35,072 nucleotides of DNA from Gammaproteobacteria bacterium. Its GTDB lineage: Bacteria > Pseudomonadota > Gammaproteobacteria > Steroidobacterales > Steroidobacteraceae. Numbering within the stretch: position 1 is the first letter of the stretch; each line of letters starts with the position of its first letter. This document shows, piece by piece, positions 9,799 to 19,020 of the stretch. A program made the position numbers and the translations under genes. Under the pieces are notes generated by a model. That model was given only the letters and a program-made list of their open reading frames with translations, ran no database searches and was not told the origin of the DNA. The stretch is taken from positions 1 to 35,072 of the forward strand of contig JADLDF010000334.1 in the NCBI GenBank assembly GCA_020846815.1, read 5' to 3'.

Positions 9799-9827
9799 TT
9801 GCTTCTGGCTCAACTATTTGACGTAAT
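9799..9827 (+). promoter_or_regulatory. Candidate promoter upstream of the ATPase-FHA gene
   Basis: In the 228-base gap after purK a TTGCTT element is followed after 17 bases by CGTAAT, in a locally AT-rich stretch that stands out from the GC-rich surroundings. The ATPase gene starts about 60 bases further on. No other signal is seen in this gap. Confidence 0.35.
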
Positions 9828-9887
9828 GTCTTGAAGGGACACCTGTGAGCACCGCATCATGGCGGGGCTTGCGGTCCCGCGTGGACA

Positions 9888-11177
9888 ATGGTCGCTCTCA
9901 TGTACCTCGATCTCTTCAAGCTCCGTGAACTGCCGTTCCGCCTCAGCCCGGACCCGGAGTTCCTCTACCTCTCCAAGAACCATGCGCGCGCCAAGGCGTA
10001 CATGGAGTCGACCATCTGGTTCACCGACGGCTTCGTCGTCATCACCGGCGAGATCGGCTCGGGCAAGACCACGCTGATCGAGACCTTCCTGAAGGAGCTC
10101 GACCAGGACGTCGTGGTCGCGCAGATCAACCAGACCCAGGTCTCGGCGCTCGAATTCCTGCAGACCTTGCTGGTGCAGTTCGGCTTCCAGCCCTTCAAGA
10201 TGAAGAAGGCCGAGATCCTGGCGACGCTGAACCAGTTCCTGATCGAGCAGTACGCGGCCAACCGCAAAGTGCTGGTCATCGTCGACGAGGCGCAGAACCT
10301 CGCGCCGAAGGTGCTCGAGGAAGTGCGCATGCTGTCCGGCGTCGAGACGACCAAGGACAAGGTGCTGCGCATCATCCTCGCCGGGCAGCCGGAGCTGAAC
10401 CACAAGCTCGACGCGCCGGAGCTCGTGCAGCTCGTGCAGCGCGTGCGGCTGCGCTTCCACTTGAGCGCGCTGACGCGCGAGGACATGGAAGGCTACATCC
10501 GCCACCGCCTCGAGGTCGCCGGCGCCGAGGGCCGCGAGATCTTCCAGCCGAACACGTTCGAGCGGATCTACCGCTACACCGGCGGCACGCCGCGCCTGAT
10601 CAACACGCTCTGCGACACTGCCATGATGGCTGCCTACAGCGCCGACCGCGACATCGTCACGCTCGAGGACGTCGACGCGGCCATCGCCGAGCTGCAGTGG
10701 GTGGAATTCGGCCAGCGGCCGACCAGCGTCGCGCTGCACGCCCGCGACGGCGGGGACGGCGAGGATCACGAACCCGCGTCGCCGCATGTCGCCGTCGGGA
10801 AGAAACCGCCGCCGATCATCGGCAGGATCATCGTCTCGACCGACCAGGGCGACGTCGCCGAGATGCCGCTGCACGTCGGCCGCATGGTCATCGGCCGCAC
10901 GGCCGACAACGACCTGCAGATCGACAGCCGCTTCGTCAGCCGCCACCACTGCCAGGTGGTCTCGACGCCCGACCTGTCGGTCATCGAGGACCTCAACAGC
11001 ACCAACGGCATCTTCCTCAACCAGAAGAAGATCCGCCGCCATGTGCTCATCGACGGCGACATCATCGAGCTCGGCACGCATCGCCTGCGCTACGTCGAGG
11101 AGCGCACCGGCGGCGCCGGCTCGAGCAGCATCGACACGCTGCCGGGCGCGCAGGAGACAGCGCTGCTCGACGAGTGA
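9888..11177 (+). CDS. ExeA/GspA-type AAA+ ATPase fused to a C-terminal FHA domain
   Basis: The N-terminal 270 residues match the ExeA/GspA-like ATPases found with secretion, pilus or exopolysaccharide systems: YLDLFKLRELPF start, Walker A GEIGSGKTT (54-62), Walker B VLVIVDEAQ (128-136), a sensor region LAGQPEL, and GGTPRLIN (232-239). After a 40-residue linker comes an FHA phosphothreonine-binding domain (about 329-405) with GR, SRHH (351-354) and LNSTNG (369-374), the residues that contact phosphothreonine. No transmembrane or peptidoglycan-binding part follows, unlike classical ExeA. The ATG at 9900 fits the family start better than 9888; neither has a good Shine-Dalgarno. It stands alone, so what it energises is unknown; the FHA domain implies control by a Ser/Thr kinase elsewhere. 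Confidence 0.88.
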   Translation: MVALMYLDLFKLRELPFRLSPDPEFLYLSKNHARAKAYMESTIWFTDGFVVITGEIGSGKTTLIETFLKELDQDVVVAQINQTQVSALEFLQTLLVQFGFQPFKMKKAEILATLNQFLIEQYAANRKVLVIVDEAQNLAPKVLEEVRMLSGVETTKDKVLRIILAGQPELNHKLDAPELVQLVQRVRLRFHLSALTREDMEGYIRHRLEVAGAEGREIFQPNTFERIYRYTGGTPRLINTLCDTAMMAAYSADRDIVTLEDVDAAIAELQWVEFGQRPTSVALHARDGGDGEDHEPASPHVAVGKKPPPIIGRIIVSTDQGDVAEMPLHVGRMVIGRTADNDLQIDSRFVSRHHCQVVSTPDLSVIEDLNSTNGIFLNQKKIRRHVLIDGDIIELGTHRLRYVEERTGGAGSSSIDTLPGAQETALLDE

Positions 11178-11289
11178 TCGCGATCGTCCACCGCCGCCGC
11201 GCCACGACGAACGATGGCGCCGCGGCGCCCGCGCCTCGCGGAACTCGACGACAGCAGCGAGCCGCGACCGCGCTCGCCGCGCCTCTGCC

Positions 11290-12750
11290 CTAGCCGCCCG
11301 TGCCGCCGACCGTCAGCCCGTCGATGCGCAGCGTCGGCTGGCCGACGCCGACCGGCACGCTCTGCCCTTCCTTGCCGCAGGTGCCGATGCCGTCGTCGAG
11401 CTTCAGGTCGTTGCCGACCATGGAGACGCGGGTCAGCACGTCGGGGCCGTTGCCGATCAAAGTCGCGCCCTTGATCGGTGCGCCGATCCTGCCGTTCTCG
11501 ATGAGGTAGGCCTCGGCCGCCGAGAACACGAACTTGCCCGAGGTGATGTCGACCTGGCCGCCACCGAAGTTCACGGCATAGATGCCCTTGTCTACCGAGG
11601 CGATGATCTCGCCCCGGTCGTGCTTGCCGGGGCGCATGTAGGTGTTGGTCATGCGCGGCAGCGTCATGTGCGCGAACGACTCGCGGCGGCCGTTGCCCGT
11701 GGAGCGCGTGCCCATGAGGCGCGCGTTCAGCGTGTCCTGCAGGTAGCCCTTGAGGATGCCGTCCTCGATCAGCGTCGTGCAGGCCGTCGGCGTGCCCTCG
11801 TCGTCGACGTTCAGCGAACCGCGGCGCGAGGACAGCGTGCCGTCGTCGACCACGGTCACGCCCTCGGCCGCTACGCGCTGACCCGTGCGGCCGCTGAAGG
11901 CCGAGGTGCCCTTGCGGTTGAAATCGCCCTCGAGGCCATGGCCGATCGCCTCGTGCAGCAGGATGCCCGGCCAGCCCGCACCGAGCACGACGGTCATCGC
12001 CCCCGCGGGGGCCGGCACGGCGCCGAGATTGACCAGTGCCTGGCGCGCGGCCTCGCGGCCGAGCGCCAGCGGCCGATCCCCGGCGACCAGCTCGCTGAGC
12101 GGGATGCGGCCGCCCATGCCGGAATAGCCGACCTCGCGGCGCCCGTTCTGTTCTGCGATCACCGAGACGTTGAAGCGCACCAGGGGGCGCACGTCGGCGA
12201 CCAGCCGCCCGTCGCTGCGGGCGATCAGCACGACCTCGAACGACGCCGACACCGAGGCCATGACCTGGACGATGCGCGGATCGATGCGCCGCGTCTCGCG
12301 GTCGACGCGCTCCAGCCAGGCGACCTTGTCGTCGTCGGACAGCGAGCCCACCGGATCGATGGGCAGGTAGAGGCTGTGACCCGTGGCCGGTGCGAGCGAG
12401 GGCACGCGGCCGCTGGCGCCGGCCGCCGCGATGGCGCGCGCCGCGCGCGCTGCTTCCTCGAGCGCCGGCAGCACGATCTCGTCGGAATAGGCGAAGCCGG
12501 TCTTCTCGCCGGCGAGAGCGCGCACGCCGACACCCTGCTCGATGCTGGCGCTGCCTTCCTTGACGATGCCGTCCTCGAGCGCCCAGGACTCGTCGCGGGA
12601 GAGCTGGAAATAGATGTCGGCTGCGTCGACCGAGGAGCCGAGCAGGGTCGAGAGCGCGCCATCGATGCGGTTCTCGTCGAGTCCCGCGGGACGCAGGATC
12701 AGATCGCGGGCGAGCGCCAATGGGTCGGCAGCGGGCAGCTTGGCATTCAT
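11290..12750 (-). CDS. tldD: TldD catalytic subunit of the TldD-TldE metalloprotease
   Basis: TldD carries the zinc site of the TldD/E heterodimer. The 486-residue product has the HExxxH motif HEAIGH at 266-271 within [16 protein letters not shown], and the further conserved stretches [25 protein letters not shown], and the C-terminal [19 protein letters not shown]. Length fits E. coli TldD (481). I use the ATG at 12750, with AAGG and GAGG just upstream; in-frame ATGs at 12768 and 12774 would add a few residues. It lies 104 bases after the nitrilase-family gene on the same strand, in the yhdP-nit-tldD order. Its partner pmbA is 4 kb away in the same window. Confidence 0.95.
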   Translation of the reverse strand: MNAKLPAADPLALARDLILRPAGLDENRIDGALSTLLGSSVDAADIYFQLSRDESWALEDGIVKEGSASIEQGVGVRALAGEKTGFAYSDEIVLPALEEAARAARAIAAAGASGRVPSLAPATGHSLYLPIDPVGSLSDDDKVAWLERVDRETRRIDPRIVQVMASVSASFEVVLIARSDGRLVADVRPLVRFNVSVIAEQNGRREVGYSGMGGRIPLSELVAGDRPLALGREAARQALVNLGAVPAPAGAMTVVLGAGWPGILLHEAIGHGLEGDFNRKGTSAFSGRTGQRVAAEGVTVVDDGTLSSRRGSLNVDDEGTPTACTTLIEDGILKGYLQDTLNARLMGTRSTGNGRRESFAHMTLPRMTNTYMRPGKHDRGEIIASVDKGIYAVNFGGGQVDITSGKFVFSAAEAYLIENGRIGAPIKGATLIGNGPDVLTRVSMVGNDLKLDDGIGTCGKEGQSVPVGVGQPTLRIDGLTVGGTGG

Positions 12751-12854
12751 CCTTGAATCCTCGGGCATCTTCATGACTGTGGTGGCGGGCACGGCGCGAT
12801 CAAGGCCGCCCGGGCGGTATTGTCGCCGATTGTCGCCGGCCGGCGGGGCCGGAC

Positions 12855-13661
12855 TCACAGGCGCCGGTGCTGCAGTGCCGGGAAACGGCTGCGCGCCTCG
12901 GCCTGCGCGGCGAGGTCCAGATCGGCCGTGACCAGGCCCTCGCCGTCGGACAAGCGTGCAACGACCTCGCCCCAGTGGTCGATGATCAGGCTGTCGCCCC
13001 AGGTCTCGCGACCGTTCTGGTGCCGGCCCCACTGCGCCGCCGCGACCACGAACGCGAGGTTCTCGATCGCACGCGCGCGCAACAGCGTTTCCCAGTGCGC
13101 CCGGCCGGTAGGCACCGTGAACGCCGAGGGCACTGCGAACCACTGTGCGCCCTCCGCGGCCATGCGCCGGAACAGCTCCGGGAAGCGCATGTCGTAGCAG
13201 ATCGCGAGACCGAGACGTCCGGCCGGCGTGTCGAGCACGCGCGGCGCGTCACCGGCGGCGACGAACGCGGACTCGCGGTAGCGCTCGTCGCGCGCCGGGA
13301 TGTCGACGTCGAACAGGTGGATCTTGTCGTAGCGGGCGATACGCCGCCCGTCGGCGTCGTACACGAGGCAGGCCGCCGCGACCCGCCGCGGATCGGAGGT
13401 CGCGAGCGGTAGGGTGCCGCCGACGATCCAGACGCCGAGGCGCCGTGCCAACGCGGCCAGGGTCTCCTGGATCGGGCCGGCGCCGTCGGGCTCGGCGACC
13501 GTGAGCTTGTCGGCGTCCTGCCGGCCCATGAACGCGAAGTTCTCCGGCAGCACGAGCACGCGGGCGCCTCGGGCCACGGCCTCTGCCGCGAGGCGCCCGG
13601 CCGTGGCGAGGTTGGCGGCGACCTCGGTTCCGGAGGTCATCTGCAGCGCCGCGACGATCAT
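12855..13661 (-). CDS. Nit-family carbon-nitrogen hydrolase
   Basis: The 268-residue protein is a nitrilase-superfamily amidase with the full catalytic set Glu40 (LVLPENF), Lys113 (YDKIHLFD) and Cys155 ([11 protein letters not shown]). [12 protein letters not shown] and the CYDMRFPEL loop place it with the Nit1/YafV-like group that repairs deaminated glutathione or acts as omega-amidase; which one cannot be settled by eye. The start is well fixed: a strong AGGAGGAG lies just upstream of the ATG, which overlaps the yhdP stop by four bases (ATGA). A gene of this type between yhdP and tldD is a common arrangement outside the enterics, and suggests co-transcription. Confidence 0.92.
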   Translation of the reverse strand: MIVAALQMTSGTEVAANLATAGRLAAEAVARGARVLVLPENFAFMGRQDADKLTVAEPDGAGPIQETLAALARRLGVWIVGGTLPLATSDPRRVAAACLVYDADGRRIARYDKIHLFDVDIPARDERYRESAFVAAGDAPRVLDTPAGRLGLAICYDMRFPELFRRMAAEGAQWFAVPSAFTVPTGRAHWETLLRARAIENLAFVVAAAQWGRHQNGRETWGDSLIIDHWGEVVARLSDGEGLVTADLDLAAQAEARSRFPALQHRRL

Positions 13662-16600
13662 CGTTGCTCCTCCTCTGGCAGTGTCCGCGGCAGGATCTGC
13701 GGCTGCTGCAGCGGCCCGACGAGCGTGAACCGCTCGACCGGGCCGGTACGCACGCCGCCGTCGGTGGCGCTGCGCTCGCCGCGCGCTGCGAGCAGTTCGC
13801 GCAGCGTACGCAGTCCCGCGGCGAGCGGCGAGCGCGGGTCGAGGCGATCGACCGCGCCGACGACGCCCGGTGCGATCCAGTACCACTCGGCCTGCTGCGC
13901 GAGCGTGCCCTGACGGAAATCGAACACCCCGGCGAGACTCAGGCGTGCATCGCGACCGACCGCCTCGTAACGCTCGATGCTCGCCACGCCGTCGTCGAAC
14001 CTGAGCTGCAGCTCCAGGCTCTCGAAAGCGAGCATCGGCTCGGAGGCTACCGGCTCGGGCTCGGGCTCGGATCCGCGCGTGATGCCGGACCCGGGCCCGG
14101 GCCTGGACTCGAGTTCGAGCCCGGCCTCGGCTTCGGGCCCACGCTCGCGCCCGCCCCCTGGTCTGGGTTGCGTCCCGGATACGCTCCGCGAGTTTGCCCC
14201 CGGCGCCGCGCCGCGCGGGGTGCGCACGACGGGCGATGGCGGCGCTGCGGCCGCCTGGGCGCGCATCGCGAGCAGGGTGCGCTGCCGCGCGACCGTGCCG
14301 ACCAGCGGCGCGAGCAGCGACCAGCTCGCCGCCGCCGTCTGCGGATCGGCGACGGCGATTGCGGCGTCCGGCTCGTCTGCGGGCGATACGGGGATGCGGC
14401 CCTCGAGCCGCGCCGTCAGCTCCACTTCGCCCTGCAGCGTCGCCGCGAAACCCGCGCCAGGGCGCATCGACCAGGCGAGGCGGCCGCGTGCGGCGGCTTC
14501 GTCGCCGCGCAGCCGCGGCACCTCGCCGAGATCGCGCTGCAGCTCGACGAGGTCCGCGCCGGCGAGCGTGAATTCGGCGCTGCAGGCGAGCGTCGCGCGC
14601 TCGCAGCGCCCGCTGGCCTCGAAACGCTGCGCGCCGCGGCGCAGTGCGAGGTCGCCGCTCGCGACCGCCGCGCCGTCGGATTCGATCGTCGCCGTCAGAG
14701 CGCCGAGCGAGCGGGCGCCGCGGCGCAGTTCCGCGACCTGCAGTTCGAGCGTCGTGCGTGCCGGCACGAAGGCGTCGGCCAGGGACGCGAGCGGCGCGTC
14801 GGCCGGGAGCCCCAGGCGCACGAACCGTGCCTGCAGTCGCGCCGGATCGGCGTGGACCTGGCGCAGCTCGCCGGCGAGCGCCTCACCCTGCAGGTCCACG
14901 GCGGTACTCTCGCGCGAGCCGGCGAGGCGCAGGCGCGCGCCGCCGACTGCCGTACCCGCGAGCGCCAGCTCCGCGACCGCGACCTCCCCGACCAGCGGCC
15001 GCTGCCAGCCCGCGCTGCCGCCGAGACGCGCCAGCGCACCGGCGAGCCCCGCGAGGTCGAGCCGTTCCAGCTCGCCACCGACCACCAGCGCACCCGGAAT
15101 GCCGGCGAGCGCGCGCGCCTCACCGAGACGTACGACGCCGCGGTCGAGGCGCCAGCCATTGCGCTCGGCCTGCGGCACCCAGCGCAGCTCGGCGCCGCCG
15201 GCGTCCGCGACCGCAATGCGCATGCGCCACGGCAGGTCCGCCACGTCGAGCGGCTCCAAGACGACGCGCGCGCCGCGGCCGCGCGGCGCCGGCGGCGCGT
15301 CGGCTTCGCGGCGCAGCTCGGCCGACCATTCGAACGGACCGCGGCGCGCTTGGTCGACCAGCTCGATCCAGGGCCACTGCGCCTCGAGCGCGGCGCGGCC
15401 GAGCCGGCCGCTCGCGGCGACCTGCAGCTCGCCGTGCTCGCCGCCGGTGAGGCGCAACAGCACCGGCCCCTCGAGCCAGCGGCCCTCCAGCCGGCCGTCG
15501 CGCAGGCCATCGGCGTCGGCGCGCACCCGGCCGTGCAGCCCGGTCAGCGGCCCCGCGCCGGCGAACGGCTGCCAGCGGCCCTCCTCGATTTCCAGCTCGT
15601 AGTCGAGCGTGCGGGCTGCGGCGCGCGGCGCGGTCCGCAGTCGCGCCAGCACGCGCGCCCGTCCGCCGATCCCGGCCACGACGGCGTCCGGGATCGTGCC
15701 CGGGCGCGCGAGCCGCAGCGCCTCCTGCAACGTGCCGGCGAGCCGGGCTTCGACCTCGAGCGCCGCGGCCGCGTCACCGGGAGTCGCGCGGCGCGCCGGG
15801 CCACGGTCGCTTCCGGCCCAGGCGAGCCGGCCCGATTCGAGGTGCAGCGGTCCGACCTGCCCGCCCGTGAGACGCCCGTCGAGCCGCCGCCCGTCCCAGC
15901 GCAACTCGGCCTCGATCCCGTCGACGGTCGGTCGCGTGTCGTCGCCCGCGAAACTCACCTCGCGCAGCGTCAACTCGGCGGCACCCGGCCGTCCATCGAC
16001 GAGTTCGAGCCGTGCGGTCGCGAGCTCGCCCGCAGTGAACGCCTCCCAGAACGACGACGCCAACAACGGCTGCAGCGCCGCCTGTGGCAGCGCCATCGCC
16101 GCCCGCGGCAGCGGCGCCGCGAGATCGATCTCGAAGCGGCTCGCGGCCATTCCGGCGCCATCGGTGCCGGCAGAGCCGGCGATGCGCAGCGCCGGCCCGT
16201 CGGCGAGCTGCAGCGCCAGCCCGCGTACCGCCAGCGACCAGCCGGGTGGAGCCGCCATGAGCTCGATCTCGCCGTCCAGCGCCGCCCGCAGGGGCTGTGG
16301 CAGCGACTCGAGCCCGGGCGCACGCAGCGCGGCCTCGCGTCCCTCGAGCCGCAGCCGCCAGTGCCCCCCCTCGGCGGCGAGCTCGGCGTCGAAGCGCTCG
16401 GCGACCCAGCGGCCGTCGGTACTGGCGAGTGCCAGGCCTTCGAGCCGGCCACGAGTCACGCCCGCGGCCTGCGCCGAAGTCCAGCTCGACTCGAGCTCGG
16501 CGACCTCGCCGGCCGTGATCCGCAGGCCCGCCGACGCGGGCCACGCGCCGCGACCGGCGCCGGCGGCGAGCAGCGCCGCGGCCTCCACGGGCAGGCGGCG

Positions 16601-17692
16601 CAGGCGCAGCGTGCCCGCGCCACCGTGGCTGCGCTGTTCCAGCTCCAGCGTGCCGCGGCCCGCGAAAGGCACTGCGGCGACGCCGGCCGGTACCAGCTCG
16701 ACCTGCTGCAGCCGCCAGCGCAGCCCATCGGCATCGGTGCGCGCGAAATCGAACTCGGCGGCACCGACGGCGAAGCGCCGCGCGACCACCGGGCCCGGCG
16801 CGACGAAGCCGAGCCCCGCGATCCGCAGATCGCCACCGGCCTGCTGCACTCGCCCGCCGCGCAGCTGCACCGTCAGCGCGACGTCGCCGGTGCCACCGAG
16901 CAGTGCGTCCGGCAACAGGCCGAACGCCCGCCAGCTCGCGAGCACGAGCCCGCGCCCGGAAAGCCGCAGCCGGCCGTCGCGCGCACCGCCGCCGCCGCTG
17001 CGCGGCTCGCCGCGCAGCTGCAGCGCGACGAACAGCGTGCGACCGAAACGCGCCGGCAGCAGCAGCGTGCCGGAGAGCTGGGCACCGTCGACGCGACGGC
17101 TGGCGTAGAGGCGCGGTGCGCGCAGCTGCAACGGCTCGGCCGGACGCGCCGGGTCGATCCACACCAAGGTCACCGCCTCGAAGTCGAGGCTGCCTTCGGG
17201 TATGCCCGCGAGCAGCGACGGCAGCCAGGTCTCGAGCGTGGTCAGCAACGCCGGCGCAGCAGTGGGCGCGACGGGCGCATCGACCGCGGCGGCACGGCCG
17301 CGGCGCAGGCCGGACAGCTGCCGCAGGTCGATCTCGGCGCCGCTGACCAGCACGCGCCCGGGCCGCAGCTGCCCGCCGCGCAACAGCCGCCAGCTCTCGA
17401 AGCGCGCGACCATGCGCGGTGCGCGCAGCAGCGGCGCGTCGGCGCCGGGCCGGTGCATCTCGATGTTGCTGAACTCCGCCTCCGGGCCATAGAAACCGAG
17501 GCGCACGACCAGGCGTCCGTAGCGCACGTCGAGACCGGTCTGCGCGCGCAGCAGCCGCTCGACCGCGGCGCGCTGCTGCGGCACGCGTGCCAGCGCCGCG
17601 ATCCAGGTGGCCGCGAGCGCGAGCACGGCCGCGAGCGCGATGCTCGCGAGCAGCGTCAGGTTACGCGTGTCGTGCCCCGTGGACTCGGACAA
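13658..17692 (-). CDS. yhdP: YhdP family AsmA-like envelope protein
   Basis: YhdP is a very large AsmA-like protein that spans the periplasm and helps carry phospholipid to the outer membrane. The 1344-residue product has one N-terminal transmembrane helix (about 12-35), then DVRYGRLVVRLGFYGPEAEFSNI typical of the family, a long beta-rich body, and a C-terminal AsmA-like part ending before the nit overlap. Residues about 1150-1225 form a low-complexity Gly/Pro/Glu/Arg/Ser linker encoded by short GGCTCG-type repeats. The start is TTG at 17692 with AGGAGG five bases upstream. That Shine-Dalgarno touches the edge of the island (17702), so any transcription from rng is now interrupted by 17 kb. 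Confidence 0.92.
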   Translation of the reverse strand: MSESTGHDTRNLTLLASIALAAVLALAATWIAALARVPQQRAAVERLLRAQTGLDVRYGRLVVRLGFYGPEAEFSNIEMHRPGADAPLLRAPRMVARFESWRLLRGGQLRPGRVLVSGAEIDLRQLSGLRRGRAAAVDAPVAPTAAPALLTTLETWLPSLLAGIPEGSLDFEAVTLVWIDPARPAEPLQLRAPRLYASRRVDGAQLSGTLLLPARFGRTLFVALQLRGEPRSGGGGARDGRLRLSGRGLVLASWRAFGLLPDALLGGTGDVALTVQLRGGRVQQAGGDLRIAGLGFVAPGPVVARRFAVGAAEFDFARTDADGLRWRLQQVELVPAGVAAVPFAGRGTLELEQRSHGGAGTLRLRRLPVEAAALLAAGAGRGAWPASAGLRITAGEVAELESSWTSAQAAGVTRGRLEGLALASTDGRWVAERFDAELAAEGGHWRLRLEGREAALRAPGLESLPQPLRAALDGEIELMAAPPGWSLAVRGLALQLADGPALRIAGSAGTDGAGMAASRFEIDLAAPLPRAAMALPQAALQPLLASSFWEAFTAGELATARLELVDGRPGAAELTLREVSFAGDDTRPTVDGIEAELRWDGRRLDGRLTGGQVGPLHLESGRLAWAGSDRGPARRATPGDAAAALEVEARLAGTLQEALRLARPGTIPDAVVAGIGGRARVLARLRTAPRAAARTLDYELEIEEGRWQPFAGAGPLTGLHGRVRADADGLRDGRLEGRWLEGPVLLRLTGGEHGELQVAASGRLGRAALEAQWPWIELVDQARRGPFEWSAELRREADAPPAPRGRGARVVLEPLDVADLPWRMRIAVADAGGAELRWVPQAERNGWRLDRGVVRLGEARALAGIPGALVVGGELERLDLAGLAGALARLGGSAGWQRPLVGEVAVAELALAGTAVGGARLRLAGSRESTAVDLQGEALAGELRQVHADPARLQARFVRLGLPADAPLASLADAFVPARTTLELQVAELRRGARSLGALTATIESDGAAVASGDLALRRGAQRFEASGRCERATLACSAEFTLAGADLVELQRDLGEVPRLRGDEAAARGRLAWSMRPGAGFAATLQGEVELTARLEGRIPVSPADEPDAAIAVADPQTAAASWSLLAPLVGTVARQRTLLAMRAQAAAAPPSPVVRTPRGAAPGANSRSVSGTQPRPGGGRERGPEAEAGLELESRPGPGSGITRGSEPEPEPVASEPMLAFESLELQLRFDDGVASIERYEAVGRDARLSLAGVFDFRQGTLAQQAEWYWIAPGVVGAVDRLDPRSPLAAGLRTLRELLAARGERSATDGGVRTGPVERFTLVGPLQQPQILPRTLPEEEQR

Positions 17693-17701
17693 GCGGGCCT
17701 C

Positions 17702-17723
17702 CTAGCCCGGATTTCTCATAGGG
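17702..17723 (+). repeat. Island-edge repeat, left copy (IS1380-like end)
   Basis: A 22-base sequence with the core ATTTCTCA recurs at 34503-34524 in the same orientation, with 18 of 22 positions identical. Weaker similarity seems to run another 25 bases. It lies about 80-100 bases before an IS1380-type transposase remnant, where the left end of such an element should be. I infer that it is an IS terminus; I cannot compare it with reference IS ends. Confidence 0.6.
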
Positions 17724-17801
17724 AAGAGGTGCATCGGGGCGTTGATTGACCGAAACTTGTCTTGCGAAGAACGAGTTACGAACAGATCACCGGAGGCCCC
17801 G

Positions 17802-18236
17802 ATGCCGACACAGTGTAGTGCGGAACAGTTGGAGTTTGCAGGGATTGAACGACGGCGCGTGATGGCGTCGTTCGACGGCGGGACAGTCAGTAGTTTTCCA
17901 TCGTGCTGCGCCCGCGGGGAGTGCGAGAACCGGATCAAGGAGGCGCAGCTGGACCTCTTGGCCGATCGGCTCTCGACCGAGTCGTTCCGTGCCAACCAGC
18001 TACGTCTGTGGCTCGCCTCGGCCGCCTACGTGCTGATGCACGCGCTGCGGCGGGTCGGGCTGAAGAACACGGCGCTGGCCAGAGCCTGTGCGAACACGAT
18101 CCGGCTACGGTTGCTGAAGATCGGCGCCGTCGTGACGATCAGTGTCCGACGGATGAAGCTGGCGATGAGCTCGGCCTGCCCGAACCAGGCGGAGTACATC
18201 GCCGCCTTCCATGCGCTCAGCGCCGCGGCACGCTAA
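17802..18236 (+). pseudogene. IS1380-family transposase with large in-frame internal deletion
   Basis: The 144-residue open frame starts with the family's N-terminus (EFAGIERRRVMASFDGG, about 30 residues). It then jumps at about residue 31 directly to the C-terminal segment CARGECENRIKEAQLDLLADR and WLASAAYVLMHALRRVGL. Full IS1380 transposases are about 430-450 residues, so some 300 residues are gone, including the DDE core between the N-terminal part and the ENRIKE region. The frame has stayed open, so the deletion is either recent or under little decay. It cannot be an active transposase alone; it may still bind IS ends. Confidence in the family is high, in the exact deletion joint moderate. 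Confidence 0.8.
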
Positions 18237-18524
18237 GCCGCCCCCCGAACCGGACCCCTCGAACCTCAATCGCCGATCCGCACTCGCGCAGCGCGGCGGA
18301 TCGGTGTCGGCGAAAACCGCCCCCCGAAGGACGTTCCCGCGGAAACGTCACCGTGACGCCGTCCGATCTCGCAGTCGACTCGATCACCCGATCAATCCGC
18401 GACGGTGTGGTGGAGTCGAGATGTGGCGCGGTGGCGGTACGACCCCTCTCAACTGTTGCCGCCTCTTTCGTCCGGCGGTGTCGCAATCGAGGGTCCGTAA
18501 CTCCGTTTCCACATCCCGCCCATC
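18237..18524. other. Gene-free stretch between two IS remnants
   Basis: No supported gene lies here. It contains a short perfect palindrome CGTCAC-C-GTGACG (18346-18358) and GC-rich sequence consistent with decayed IS DNA. I see no promoter or RNA gene. Confidence 0.5.
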
Positions 18525-18990
18525 GAAGACGCGATCGGGGCGCTTCTGCAGAAAGCGTAGTCGGCCGATGATGGCGCGGTGCAGATCGGCGGGATTCTCT
18601 ACCCGCATGCGACCGACGGCGTTGTTCGTGACGTCGTTCCAGACCAGCTCGTCCGAGTTCAGCTCCGGGGAGTAGGGCGGGAGGGGGAACAGGCGCAACC
18701 GCCCGTCGAGCGATTCGACGTACGCCTTGACGAGCTTCGAGCGGTGCGCGGGGTGGCCATCGACAATGAGAAACAGCGGGCGGCGGGCCCCGTGCACCAG
18801 GCGCTTGAGAAACCCGATGAACACCTTGGCGCCAACCCCACCCTTGACGACCATGAACCGCAACTCGCCCCGTGGATGATCGCCGAGATCATGTTCAGGC
18901 TGAAGCGCTGGCCCGTCACACGGACCACGGGGATCTTGCCACGCAAGGCCCAAGTGCTGCCGGCCGGCCGCAGCGTCGATTCGCCCATCC
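18525..18990 (-). pseudogene. IS630-family transposase fragment, frameshifted
   Basis: Two minus-strand frames together give a degenerate IS630-type transposase. The upstream part (RPAGSTWALRGKIPVVRVTGQRF, NMISAI) is in one frame. The rest, PRGELRFMVVKGGVGAKVF, then LFLIVDGHPAHRS and LPPYSPELNSDELVWN with the second Asp and the final DDE residue, is in another. The change falls near 18877-18880 and looks like a single-base deletion inside what should be ISAI-SPRG. The N-terminal DNA-binding part and the first catalytic Asp segment are missing, as the similarity starts only about 30 bases from the tRNA. The C-terminus after FLQKRPDR is also replaced by unrelated residues. It is inactive. Confidence 0.82.
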
Positions 18991-19020
18991 CCCGGATCGT
19001 GCATGGAATCCCCGGCTCCG

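Larger units (their letters stand above)
17702..18250 (+). mobile_element. Internally deleted IS1380-family element (right end not found)
   Basis: The element is about one third of normal IS1380 size. It has a plausible left terminus, a Shine-Dalgarno (GGAGG at 17792-17796), the start of the transposase and then only its C-terminal part. A right end that mirrors the left one (…TGAGAAAT…) is not seen after the stop, so the right side is probably truncated and 18250 is an approximate limit. Confidence 0.65.

Noticed and set aside
10786..12756. 656-residue plus-strand frame covering the ATPase end and tldD
   Set aside because: It spans two real genes in the wrong frame or strand, with no recognisable domain.
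13664..17749. 1361-residue open frame on the plus strand opposite yhdP
   Set aside because: It is an antisense shadow of a GC-rich gene. It has an Arg/Gln/Ala-rich composition, no domain and no Shine-Dalgarno logic; yhdP on the other strand has clear family features.
18768..18785. ATGAGAAACAGCGGG as the missing right end of the IS1380 element
   Set aside because: It lies inside the IS630 transposase coding part (VDGHPAH region) and only loosely mirrors the left end.
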